A stretch of DNA of 38,461 nucleotides from Clostridiales bacterium oral taxon 876 str. F0540 (GTDB lineage Bacteria; Bacillota; Clostridia; Clostridiales; Clostridiaceae), in assembly GCA_000466585.1 (NCBI GenBank), contig KE993490.1, forward strand, positions 1 through 38,461, in the 5' to 3' direction. The stretch's first letter is position 1; each line of letters opens with the position of its first letter. The position numbers and the translations under genes were made by a program. Of the stretch, positions 16,354 to 23,284 are shown in pieces. Below the pieces are notes generated by a model. The model saw only the letters and a list, made by a program, of their open reading frames with translations. It did no database searches and was not told the origin of the DNA.

Positions 16354-16392
16354 AAATCCCTAAGCCCAACTCCCTTTTGCGTGGTTTTTTCG
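16354..16392 (+). other. attR: right junction of the element
   Basis: The element half carries AAATCCCTAAG (16354-16364), an inverted copy of 2501-2511. The core TTTTG is 16375-16379. The host half CGTGGTTTTTTCG (16380-16392) is the right arm and T-run of the ftsH terminator. The two element arms are nearly equidistant from the core, as expected for a palindromic attP with crossover at a TT dinucleotide. Confidence 0.85.
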
Positions 16393-16426
16393 TTTAATAT
16401 CACTAATAAATAATTATAAGATTTTA

Positions 16427-16455
16427 TTGCTGCAATTTGAACCAAATTGTATAAT
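16427..16455 (+). promoter_or_regulatory. Promoter of the sigma/anti-sigma operon
   Basis: TTGCTG (16427-16432), 17 bp, TATAAT (16450-16455). It lies in host DNA 35 bp beyond the split ftsH terminator, so the operon probably keeps its own start site whether or not the element is present. Confidence 0.6.
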
Positions 16456-16519
16456 TTAACATCATTATTACTGTATACAACAAATTAAAGGGTGCTCTTT
16501 ATTGGAGGGGAGAATATTG

Positions 16520-17110
16520 GTGGACATAGACTTGGTAACAAAAGCAAAGGAGAGGGATAGTCAAGCTTTTAGAACTTTATTTAATACTTATAAAGTGAAA
16601 GTGTACAAAACTGCCTGTTTGATACTAAGAGATAATCAGTATGCTGAGGATATTGTTCAAGAGGCATTTTTACAGGTTTACTTGAAGCTTAATAAGCTGT
16701 CTAATCCTGCAGCCTTTGAAAAGTGGCTTTATAAAATAGCTGTTAATCTTTGCTATGATATCTTAAGAAAAAAAGGAAATAGTAAGGCTGCGTCTATGGA
16801 TGAAGCTATTGAACTGTATGGTGATTTCCTTGTTGACGATAATGATAAGCCTGAAGATGAGGTTATTAAAAAAGAACTCTATAAGATAGTAAATGAAAAA
16901 ATAGAGTTATTGTCGTTAAAACACAGAACTGTGCTAATACTTTACTATTTTAACGGTTTTGATATTCAGCGCATTGCCGAAATTATAAATACATCTCAAG
17001 GGACAGTTAAGTCAAGATTGTTTTATGCCAGAAATTTACTTAAGGAGAGCTTGGGCTGTATTAGGGGTGATTTTATTGAAGATAATGGAGGTAGCTTATA
17101 TGAATATTGA
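16520..17110 (+). CDS. ECF-type RNA polymerase sigma factor
   Basis: A 196-residue sigma-70 family protein of the extracytoplasmic-function group. Region 2 is visible as AEDIVQEAFLQVYLKL and the following FEKWLYKIAVNLCYDILRKK; region 4 as HRTVLILYYFNGFDIQRIAEII and TSQGTVKSRLFYARNLLKE. GTG at 16520 is preferred (9 nt after GGAGGGG); TTG at 16517 is almost as good. It directs RNA polymerase to a small stress regulon when released by its anti-sigma factor, which is encoded next and overlaps it by 11 bp. Confidence 0.93.
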   Translation: MDIDLVTKAKERDSQAFRTLFNTYKVKVYKTACLILRDNQYAEDIVQEAFLQVYLKLNKLSNPAAFEKWLYKIAVNLCYDILRKKGNSKAASMDEAIELYGDFLVDDNDKPEDEVIKKELYKIVNEKIELLSLKHRTVLILYYFNGFDIQRIAEIINTSQGTVKSRLFYARNLLKESLGCIRGDFIEDNGGSLYEY

Positions 17111-18311
17111 TGATTTGATAAAAAATTCTTTAAAAGATAAATCAAATGAATTTAATATTTCTGAAGAAAAGTATGATATGATGCTGCAATATATTGAATC
17201 AGAAGCAGAAACAAAAAAATACAAGTTTGCTATGATAAATAAATTTAAGAAAGTATTTTCTAGACCTTTTTTAGGTTATGTGGCTGAGGCTGCTATTCTT
17301 ATAGCTATATTTGCTGTTATACCCTTAGCGGTAAAAAACTATAAAGGTATAAATCAAACTGTAGTTCAGAATAATACCACATTAAAGCCTCAACAGAAAG
17401 TTTATACCTATGACTTTATAAAAGAGTTAAGTGGTATAGTGCAAAGATATGATAATGCTTCGCTAAGACAAGATATAGCGACTAAGGAATTTACCGATAT
17501 TAATGAAATTAAAGAAAAGTTGCCCTTTAATATTCAATGTCCCAACTTTCTTCCTGATGGGTATAAGTTTAAGGATGGAAGCATGAGAACTGAAAGTACC
17601 TCTTTTTTTACTATGTATTCTGTTATCATGAATTATTCTAAATCTGACATGGAAAATATACTTATTATGGAGAATAGTGATACAGGTAAGCCGAATCTTA
17701 ACGGCTGGGAAAAAATAAGCATAAACTGTATAGACGCGTGGATTCAAGAACCTAAAGAACCTAGGCCTAATATACAAATAGTGCTGTGGAATTGTGGCAA
17801 GTACTATAATTTCATCAGTGATAGTACAGGAAGAGATAATTTGATTAAGATTGCAGGTTCAATTGATTATTCAAAAGATATAAATCCTAAAGAAACTGTG
17901 TGCTACACGGAAGATATGAGTCAAATCAAAGAAAAGCTCCCCTTTGAAATTAAGCTTCCTAAATATATGACTGAAGGTTATACACAAAAGAGAACTATGC
18001 TTAATCAAAAAACTGTAGACAAGGACTCTTTATATCTTATAACTACTGTTTACAGCAAAGACATTAAGGAAAATATAGAAGTATCTCAGGTAAATGAAAC
18101 AATAAAGCCAGATACAGTAATTGAAAAATATAAAGCTGAAATAAATAAGCTTGAAAAGCTAGACCTAAATGGAGTTGACGCATGGGTTTACGAATCAAGA
18201 GGAGATTTGAAAAAATATGAAATAATATTCTCAAAATACGGCAGCTACTTTATGGTAAGTGGTGATAAACAGTATAAAGATGAACTAATAAAGGTAGCTA
18301 AATCAATATAA
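17100..18311 (+). CDS. Membrane-bound anti-sigma factor with two DUF4367-like repeats
   Basis: A 403-residue protein starting MNIDDLIKNSL, with GGAGG 9 nt upstream inside the sigma gene. The N-terminal cytoplasmic part (1-57) likely holds the sigma factor. One membrane helix (about 58-78, GYVAEAAILIAIFAVIPLAV) follows, then an extracytoplasmic part with two similar modules: EIKEKLPFNIQCPNFLPDGY and QIKEKLPFEIKLPKYMTEGY each begin one. The modules match DUF4367 in pattern and may sense an envelope signal. The overlap with the sigma gene implies coupled translation and matched amounts. The gene ends before a strong terminator. Confidence 0.88.
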   Translation: MNIDDLIKNSLKDKSNEFNISEEKYDMMLQYIESEAETKKYKFAMINKFKKVFSRPFLGYVAEAAILIAIFAVIPLAVKNYKGINQTVVQNNTTLKPQQKVYTYDFIKELSGIVQRYDNASLRQDIATKEFTDINEIKEKLPFNIQCPNFLPDGYKFKDGSMRTESTSFFTMYSVIMNYSKSDMENILIMENSDTGKPNLNGWEKISINCIDAWIQEPKEPRPNIQIVLWNCGKYYNFISDSTGRDNLIKIAGSIDYSKDINPKETVCYTEDMSQIKEKLPFEIKLPKYMTEGYTQKRTMLNQKTVDKDSLYLITTVYSKDIKENIEVSQVNETIKPDTVIEKYKAEINKLEKLDLNGVDAWVYESRGDLKKYEIIFSKYGSYFMVSGDKQYKDELIKVAKSI

Positions 18312-18330
18312 AATTCTTAAAAAGCATGTG

Positions 18331-18373
18331 GCCATCGCGATATCTTCTTATCTAGATATCGCGATGGCTTTTT
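18331..18373 (+). terminator. Strong intrinsic terminator of the sigma/anti-sigma operon
   Basis: A perfect 14-bp stem: GCCATCGCGATATC (18331-18344) with GATATCGCGATGGC (18355-18368), then TTTTT. The stem is unusually GC-rich for this chromosome. Confidence 0.92.
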
Positions 18374-18416
18374 GTATTTTTATCAAAGTGACTTAATACT
18401 TTCTCTATAGCTTAGA

Positions 18417-18446
18417 TTGTTAATCATTTAATGTTAATGTTATAAT
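18417..18446 (+). promoter_or_regulatory. Promoter of the thioesterase gene
   Basis: TTGTTA (18417-18422), 18 bp, TATAAT (18441-18446). The dispersed leader repeat starts about 30 bp after the expected transcription start, so it forms nearly the whole 5' leader. Confidence 0.55.
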
Positions 18447-18483
18447 AAGAACATGCTGAATTTTAAAAAAACTGATAACAGAA

Positions 18484-18633
18484 GTTAAAGGTCTAAATGG
18501 ACTTTAACGAGCAACCAGCGAGCGGAGCGAGGTTAATGTCCTAAATGGACATTAACGGGATGTCTAGCTGGTGGAAACCGGCGAGAACAGACAGCCCAGT
18601 GATTGATTGCTCAGTGTTCCGACTGAAAGGAGG
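18484..18633 (+). repeat. Dispersed leader repeat, copy B (tandem composite)
   Basis: Two TAAAT-loop hairpins occur in a row. The first is imperfect (GTTAAAGGTC/GGACTTTAAC, 18484-18508). The second is a perfect GTTAATGTCC-TAAAT-GGACATTAAC. The first is followed by a shortened core (GAGCAACCAGCGAGCGGAGC). The second has a variable hairpin (GTCTAGCTGGT with ACCGGCGAGAACAGAC). The tail ends GTTCCGACTGAAAGGAGG, giving the thioesterase its Shine-Dalgarno. It looks like one copy inserted into another. Confidence 0.75.
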
Positions 18634-18639
18634 AAAGTA

Positions 18640-19023
18640 ATGGAGTTTAACTTAAAGGAAGGTTTAAGCGCCTCTTCAGAAGTTACTGTAGGAGGAAATA
18701 ATACAGCAAGCTTTTACGGCTCCGGCAGCTTAGAAGTATTTGCTACACCGGCTATGATAGCTATTATGGAAAACGCAGCTTTAAAGGCTGTGCAGTCTGA
18801 GCTTCCTGAAGATTTTACCACGGTAGGTATTGAAGTTAGTGTAAAGCACATCAAATCAACACCTTCAGGCATGAAAGTTAAGGCAGAAGCATATCTTGAA
18901 AAGGTAGACAGAAAAAGATTATTTTTTAAAGTAGAAGCCTATGATGAAAGCGGAAAAATAGGCGAAGGTACTCATATAAGATACATAGTAAATTCAGAAG
19001 AATTTATGGGTAAGAAAAAATAG
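18640..19023 (+). CDS. Hotdog-fold thioesterase (FlK-like)
   Basis: A 127-residue acyl-CoA thioesterase-family protein. It shows the fluoroacetyl-CoA thioesterase-like pattern: GSGSLEVFATPAMIAIMENAAL, then TVGIEVSVKHIKSTPSGMKVKAEA, and a C-terminal GKIGEGTHIRYIV. The family hydrolyses small acyl-CoA thioesters; the substrate here is unknown, and in clostridia such proteins are usually housekeeping hydrolases rather than fluoroacetate resistance. The start is fixed by GAAAGGAGG 6 nt upstream, which is part of a dispersed leader repeat. Formate-THF ligase follows after 57 bp and may be read from the same transcript. Confidence 0.9.
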   Translation: MEFNLKEGLSASSEVTVGGNNTASFYGSGSLEVFATPAMIAIMENAALKAVQSELPEDFTTVGIEVSVKHIKSTPSGMKVKAEAYLEKVDRKRLFFKVEAYDESGKIGEGTHIRYIVNSEEFMGKKK

Positions 19024-19080
19024 AAATTTGATTTCAAATACTAATGTTTTAAATATAAGATTTTATGGGGAGGGTATAAT

Positions 19081-20751
19081 ATGAAAAGTGATATTGAGAT
19101 AGCACAAAGTGCAAAGATGGAGCCAATATATAAAATAGCAGAGAGGCTTGGACTTACAGATGAGGATATAGATCTTTACGGAAAATATAAGTGCAAGATT
19201 TCTCTGGATGTCCTAAAAAAGAGACAGGATAGAAAAGACGGAAAGTTAATACTTGTTACAGCTATAAATCCTACAGCAGCCGGTGAAGGTAAGTCTACAG
19301 TTACAGTTGGGCTAGGCCAGGCTCTTTGCAGAATGGGGAAAAATGCTGTAATTGCTTTAAGAGAACCATCGCTTGGCCCTGTATTTGGAGTAAAAGGAGG
19401 GGCTGCCGGGGGCGGATATGCTCAAGTAGTACCCATGGAGGATATAAATCTTCATTTTACAGGTGATATGCATGCTATAACTACAGCGAACAACTTGCTT
19501 TCAGCATCTATAGACAATCATATACATCAAGGTAATGCTTTAAGAATTGATTCAAGAAGAATTATTTTTAAAAGAGTAATGGATATGAATGATAGGGCAC
19601 TTAGAAGCTTAGTAGTAGGTATGGGCGGAAAGGTTAATGGCTTTTTGAGAGAAGATGGCTTTATGATTACTGTTGCTTCAGAAATAATGGCTATATTGTG
19701 TTTATCTAAAGACTTAATGGACCTAAAGGAAAGAATGGGCAACATACTTGTAGCTTATGACCTTGATGGGAAGCCGGTTTTCTGTAAGGACTTAAAAGTA
19801 CAGGGCGCTATGGCTCTTCTTATGAAGGATGCTATTAAACCAAATTTAGTGCAGACTCTTGAAAATACACCTGCTATAATACATGGAGGACCTTTTGCAA
19901 ATATAGCTCATGGCTGTAATTCTCTGCTTGCTACAAAAACAGCACTTAAGCTTGGCGATTACGTAGTAACAGAGGCAGGTTTTGGAGCAGATTTAGGTGC
20001 GGAAAAATTCTTTGATATAAAGTGCAGATACGGAGAGCTTAAGCCTGAATGTGTTGTAATCGTGGCAACTGTAAGGGCATTAAAGCTGCATGGGGGAGTT
20101 TCAAAGAATGAGTTAAGCATACCTAATGTAGATGCACTAGCTAAAGGTATTGAAAACCTGGAAAAGCAAATTGAAAATATTAAGAAATACAATGTTACTC
20201 CGGTTATTGCTATTAATAGATTCATTACTGACAGTGAAGAAGAATTAAAGTTTATTGAAGATTACTGCAGCAAACTTGGTGTAGAAGTTGCTTTAACTGA
20301 GGTTTGGGCTAAAGGCGGAGAAGGCGGCTTAGCTTTAGGCGAGAAAGTTTTAAAAATTTTGGAAGCTAAAGAGAGCAGCTTTAAGGTTTTATATGACGAA
20401 AAATTAAGCATAAAGGAAAAATTAGGCGTTATTGCTCGGGAAATATACGGAGCTGATGGCGTAAACTTTACGAAAGATGCTGAAAAGCAGATAAGAGAGC
20501 TTGAGGCAATAGAACTTGATAAGCTGCCGATTTGTGTTGCAAAAACCCAATATTCATTATCAGATAATCAAAACCTATTGGGAAGACCAAAAGGATTTGA
20601 TATAACTGTTAGAGAAGTAAGAGTATCAAACGGATCAGGATTTATAGTAGCTTTAACAGGAGATATAATGGTTATGCCGGGACTTCCAAAGATTCCTGCA
20701 GCAGAGAGAATGGATATATTAGAAGACGGAACTATAGTGGGATTATTTTAA
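19081..20751 (+). CDS. fhs: Formate-tetrahydrofolate ligase
   Basis: Makes 10-formyl-tetrahydrofolate from formate, THF and ATP. This is the entry to the methyl branch of the Wood-Ljungdahl pathway in acetogens and a C1 donor step in other clostridia. At 556 residues it is full length. The ATP-binding P-loop is visible as TAAGEGKSTVTVGLGQAL (about 64-81), followed by REPSLGPVFGVKGGAAGGGYAQVVPMEDINLHFTGD read in parts (about 97-132). The C-terminal GDIMVMPGLPKIPAAE is typical. A GGGAGGG site precedes ATG. The rest of the folate C1 pathway is not in the window. Confidence 0.98.
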   Translation: MKSDIEIAQSAKMEPIYKIAERLGLTDEDIDLYGKYKCKISLDVLKKRQDRKDGKLILVTAINPTAAGEGKSTVTVGLGQALCRMGKNAVIALREPSLGPVFGVKGGAAGGGYAQVVPMEDINLHFTGDMHAITTANNLLSASIDNHIHQGNALRIDSRRIIFKRVMDMNDRALRSLVVGMGGKVNGFLREDGFMITVASEIMAILCLSKDLMDLKERMGNILVAYDLDGKPVFCKDLKVQGAMALLMKDAIKPNLVQTLENTPAIIHGGPFANIAHGCNSLLATKTALKLGDYVVTEAGFGADLGAEKFFDIKCRYGELKPECVVIVATVRALKLHGGVSKNELSIPNVDALAKGIENLEKQIENIKKYNVTPVIAINRFITDSEEELKFIEDYCSKLGVEVALTEVWAKGGEGGLALGEKVLKILEAKESSFKVLYDEKLSIKEKLGVIAREIYGADGVNFTKDAEKQIRELEAIELDKLPICVAKTQYSLSDNQNLLGRPKGFDITVREVRVSNGSGFIVALTGDIMVMPGLPKIPAAERMDILEDGTIVGLF

Positions 20752-20821
20752 AAATTTTATATATTTATTGACATAATTAAACTTTAAAATGCTAAAAATA
20801 CTACAAAGGGAGTGATTAATC

Positions 20822-21709
20822 ATGAAAAAAACTATTAGAATCCCTATAGTATTTTTGGCATTGTTTTTATTGGTACCATTTTATAATATAAAGGCTTATG
20901 AAGAAGAAGCAAAGTTTAAAATCAATACTGAACTTAAGGTTTCCAAACTCAAATTAAAATCTAATACTTTTATTTTAGATTACAAGCTGGAAGATGTTAA
21001 TGGAGATAATATTAAAGATAACATTTTACTTGTGGGCTGTAAAAACGGCGGAGATAATTCTGCCTATAATGAAGATATAAAGCTTATTATTCAAGATGGA
21101 AAAAACAACAAATATTATAAGCTCTCACCTGGAAAACTAGACTCAGGATACGGTGGAAAGCTGTTTTTAGGAGATTTTAATGGCGATAAAATTCTAGATG
21201 TTTTCGCGAGCTTCAATAGCGGTGAAAGTGGCGGATATTCTTATTACAGTATAGTTTCTTTTAAAGACAATAATTGCAAATACTTGTTTGATCAAGAGTA
21301 CTTTTCAAAGGGGTTATCCTTTGATATTAATTACGCAGATAATTTTAAAATAAATATATTCAATAAAGAGGTAAGCAAATTTTATTTAGTTGATGCTTTA
21401 AATAAAAAAGATACGTACATCTATGAAGGAATTTATGATAAAAACGGTAAGATATTAAAAGAACAGACAGGAATGCAAGGTGCACTAAGCGAACTCACTC
21501 CTATGGATATAGATAAAGATGGAATATATGAGCTTAAGGCTATCCAAAGACTAAGCGGAATTTGTAACGCAGATACCATAGGCTATGCAAAGGCTGTGTG
21601 GAAGTATGAAAATTCTAAAATGAACTTGAAATCCTTAGAGATTCTACCATGCTCAAAAGCTGGAGAAAGTAAAAGAATAAGATCTGTGGTGCCGGTAGGA
21701 AATTTTTAA
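20822..21709 (+). CDS. Secreted protein with three Asp-rich calcium-type loops
   Basis: A 295-residue protein with an N-terminal signal peptide (MKKTIRIPIVFLALFLLVPF, cleavage likely after IKA near residue 25). Three loops of the DxNxDxxxD kind are visible: DVNGDNIKDN (about 59-68), DFNGDKILDV (about 119-128) and DIDKDGIYEL (about 230-239). These resemble FG-GAP/VCBS calcium loops and suggest a beta-propeller-like extracellular protein. No catalytic motif is seen. It has its own AGGGAGTG ribosome binding site and ends at a strong terminator. The function is unknown. Confidence 0.8.
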   Translation: MKKTIRIPIVFLALFLLVPFYNIKAYEEEAKFKINTELKVSKLKLKSNTFILDYKLEDVNGDNIKDNILLVGCKNGGDNSAYNEDIKLIIQDGKNNKYYKLSPGKLDSGYGGKLFLGDFNGDKILDVFASFNSGESGGYSYYSIVSFKDNNCKYLFDQEYFSKGLSFDINYADNFKINIFNKEVSKFYLVDALNKKDTYIYEGIYDKNGKILKEQTGMQGALSELTPMDIDKDGIYELKAIQRLSGICNADTIGYAKAVWKYENSKMNLKSLEILPCSKAGESKRIRSVVPVGNF

Positions 21710-21726
21710 GCCTATATGAAAAATAT

Positions 21727-21807
21727 AAACGGGTATTATTTAGAATAGATAAACAACTTTGATTATAAACTTACGGTTTATCTATAATATAATACTCGTT
21801 TTATTTT
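21727..21807 (+). terminator. Long-stem terminator after the secreted protein
   Basis: AAACGGGTATTAT and AATAGATAAAC (21727-21755) pair with GTTTATCTAT and ATAATACTCGTTTT (21775-21802), followed by a T-rich tract. Confidence 0.75.
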
Positions 21808-21816
21808 TGATTTCTA

Positions 21817-21873
21817 TTGACAGCATTAATAAAAACCATTATAGTATTAATGTAAATGCAAATGATTTGCATT
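21817..21873 (+). promoter_or_regulatory. Promoter with Fur-family (Zur-like) operator
   Basis: TTGACA (21817-21822), 17 bp, TATAGT (21840-21845) is a near-consensus promoter. The perfect palindrome AATGCAAAT-G-ATTTGCATT (21855-21873) sits at the expected transcription start. Its 7-1-7 layout with central ATNAT is that of Fur-family boxes (Fur, Zur, PerR). Since the next gene encodes a zinc-binding lipoprotein, Zur is the likely repressor. Confidence 0.78.
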
Positions 21874-21879
21874 AAGTGA

Positions 21880-21985
21880 TGTTTCGAGTGAAAGGAGGTA
21901 ATGACCCTAAATGGGTCATTACGGATAGGCTGCCCATGAGAATAGGCGCGATAAGCCTACCCAGTGTTTCGAGTGAAAGGAGAAA
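21880..21985 (+). repeat. Dispersed leader repeat, copy C (complete, with flanking direct repeats)
   Basis: The 18-mer TGTTTCGAGTGAAAGGAG occurs at both ends (21880-21897 and 21965-21982), 85 bp apart. Between them are the perfect hairpin GTAATGACCC-TAAAT-GGGTCATTAC (21898-21922) and a second hairpin with TAGGC/GCCTA arms. The second 18-mer gives the Shine-Dalgarno of the zinc lipoprotein gene. The layout suggests an insertion that duplicated the gene's own ribosome binding site. Confidence 0.8.
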
Positions 21986-21990
21986 GTTTC

Positions 21991-22878
21991 GTGTTAAAAA
22001 AATTAATGTCGATATTTATTTTGGCTGCTGTGTCAGTAGGTTTATCAGCCTGCAGCAATCAAAAGGCAAGCACAGCAGAAGCAAAAGCAAATAATAATAT
22101 AAATGTAGTTGTTTCTTTTAATCCAATGAAGGAATTTGCAGAGGCTATAGGAAAGGATAAAATAAACATAAAGGTAGTTGTTCCGGAAGGAACTGAGCCT
22201 CATGATTTTGAACCGAAGCCAAGAGATATGGAAAGCATAAGCAAGGCTAAGATATTTATATATAACGGTCTTGGAGCTGAGACATGGGTAGAAAAAACTT
22301 TAGGTGCATTGAATAATAAGAACTTGATTACAGTAGAGGCTTCAAAGGGAGCAGATTTAATAAAAACTACAGACTATGATCCTCATACTTGGCTAAGTCT
22401 TAAGGAAGCTAAGATTGAAACCAAAAATATAAAGGATGCTTTAGTAAAAGCTGATCCTGATAATAAGGACTTTTATGAAAAAAACTATGAGGATTATTCA
22501 AAAAAGCTTGATGAGCTTTACAACGATTATAAAGCAAAGTTTGACACTGTAAAAAATAAGAACTTTGTTACCGGTCATGCTGCTTTTGCATATCTTTGCA
22601 GGGATTTTGGTCTTGAACAAAAGAGCGTTGAAGATATGTTTGCAGAAGGCGAACCTACTCCTCAGAAGATGAAGGAATTAACTGACTTTGCAAGGGCAAG
22701 CAATATTAAAACTATATTCATGGAAGAACTTGCAAGTCCGAAGGTTTCAGAAACTTTGGCCAAGGAAGTTGGGGCAAAGGTTGAGAAGATATATACTATA
22801 GAAAGCAAGGAAGATAATAAAGATTACATACAAAGTATGAAGGATAATCTTGAAAAAATATATGAAAGCTTGAAATAA
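21991..22878 (+). CDS. znuA: Zinc ABC transporter substrate-binding lipoprotein
   Basis: A 295-residue solute-binding protein of the cluster A-I metal family. GTG at 21991 is chosen because AAAGGAG ends 8 nt before it; the protein then begins MLKKLMSIF with a lipoprotein signal and lipobox LSAC (Cys at about 21). Metal ligands are visible: His in EPHDFEP (about 66), His in DPHTWLS (about 131), His in TGHAAFAY (about 196) and an acidic residue in FMEEL (near 260). The His-rich loop seen in many ZnuA proteins is missing. No ZnuB or ZnuC gene is adjacent, so the permease must be elsewhere. The Zur-like operator supports zinc over manganese. Confidence 0.9.
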   Translation: MLKKLMSIFILAAVSVGLSACSNQKASTAEAKANNNINVVVSFNPMKEFAEAIGKDKINIKVVVPEGTEPHDFEPKPRDMESISKAKIFIYNGLGAETWVEKTLGALNNKNLITVEASKGADLIKTTDYDPHTWLSLKEAKIETKNIKDALVKADPDNKDFYEKNYEDYSKKLDELYNDYKAKFDTVKNKNFVTGHAAFAYLCRDFGLEQKSVEDMFAEGEPTPQKMKELTDFARASNIKTIFMEELASPKVSETLAKEVGAKVEKIYTIESKEDNKDYIQSMKDNLEKIYESLK

Positions 22879-22885
22879 GTAAAGT

Positions 22886-22965
22886 GGCTGTTGTGAAGCT
22901 GATAAACCTGGCGAGTTATATACTAATAAGCGTGAGGTTAAGCAGCTTTGAGACAGCCTCTTTTT
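22886..22965 (+). terminator. Terminator after znuA
   Basis: GGCTGTTGTGAAGCTG (22886-22901) pairs with CAGCTTTGAGACAGCC (22943-22958) with a few mismatches, then TCTTTTT. The loop itself holds a smaller ACCT/AGGT hairpin, so the whole 73-bp unit is palindromic. Confidence 0.75.
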
Positions 22966-23043
22966 ATTTTGCGTAACAGTAATGCAAAAAATATGAAAAT
23001 TATGATAATATATATAGTATAGAAATGAAGAAAGGGGATTATT

Positions 23044-23256
23044 ATGAATTTTTCAATGGGGGGATTTATTGTAGGCGCTGTTTTTCTTAATCTATTAAAA
23101 TATATAGCAAGTATGGTTATACTATATTTTGTTATAAGATTAGCTGTAAAACATGCTGTTGTTTCGGCAATGGATGATTCTCAGGTAAGTGTTAGAGAGG
23201 CTGTAAAGTCAGCACTAAGAGAGAATGAAAACAGAAACAATAACAAAGAAAGTTAA
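23044..23256 (+). CDS. Small single-pass membrane protein, function unknown
   Basis: A 70-residue protein with one long hydrophobic stretch (about 5-32, GGFIVGAVFLNLLKYIASMVILYFVI) and a charged C-terminal tail (SVREAVKSALRENENRNNN). The ribosome binding site GAAAGGGG is good. It lies 28 bp before an MFS transporter gene on the same strand and may be co-transcribed with it. I do not recognise the family. Confidence 0.72.
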   Translation: MNFSMGGFIVGAVFLNLLKYIASMVILYFVIRLAVKHAVVSAMDDSQVSVREAVKSALRENENRNNNKES

Positions 23257-23284
23257 ATAAGAAAGTAATTAAAATGGGGGACAA

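Larger units (their letters stand above)
2487..16379. mobile_element. Integrated satellite-like element with serine integrase, primase, capsid gene and restriction cargo
   Basis: The limits are the two TTTTG core copies (2487-2491 and 16375-16379), giving about 13.9 kb. The internal genes are visibly richer in G+C than the flanking chromosome. The left module is on the minus strand: serine recombinase, TnpW-like protein, HK97-type capsid protein, small proteins, iteron cluster, PrimPol/D5 primase and excisionase. The right module is on the plus strand: a zinc-finger protein and a three-gene restriction-type operon. Integrase, excisionase, primase and origin together suggest an excising and replicating satellite rather than a simple transposon. 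No terminase, portal, protease, tail or conjugation gene is present, so packaging, if it happens, would need a helper phage. Confidence 0.85.

Noticed and set aside
2487..16379. Element as a complete prophage
   Set aside because: No terminase, portal, protease, tail or lysis gene is visible; only a capsid gene and replication/integration genes occur.
2487..16379. Element as an integrative conjugative element or IS
   Set aside because: There is no relaxase, coupling protein or type IV secretion gene, and no DDE transposase. Recombination is by a large serine recombinase.
18640..19023. Fluoroacetate resistance
   Set aside because: The thioesterase is FlK-like in fold, but such genes are common in clostridia with no link to fluoroacetate. 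The nearby crcB pair is 6 kb away and in a separate unit.
21880..22000. Leader repeats as a T-box or known riboswitch
   Set aside because: There is no T-box sequence (GGGTGGNACCGCG) or other aptamer core I recognise, and the downstream genes have unrelated functions.
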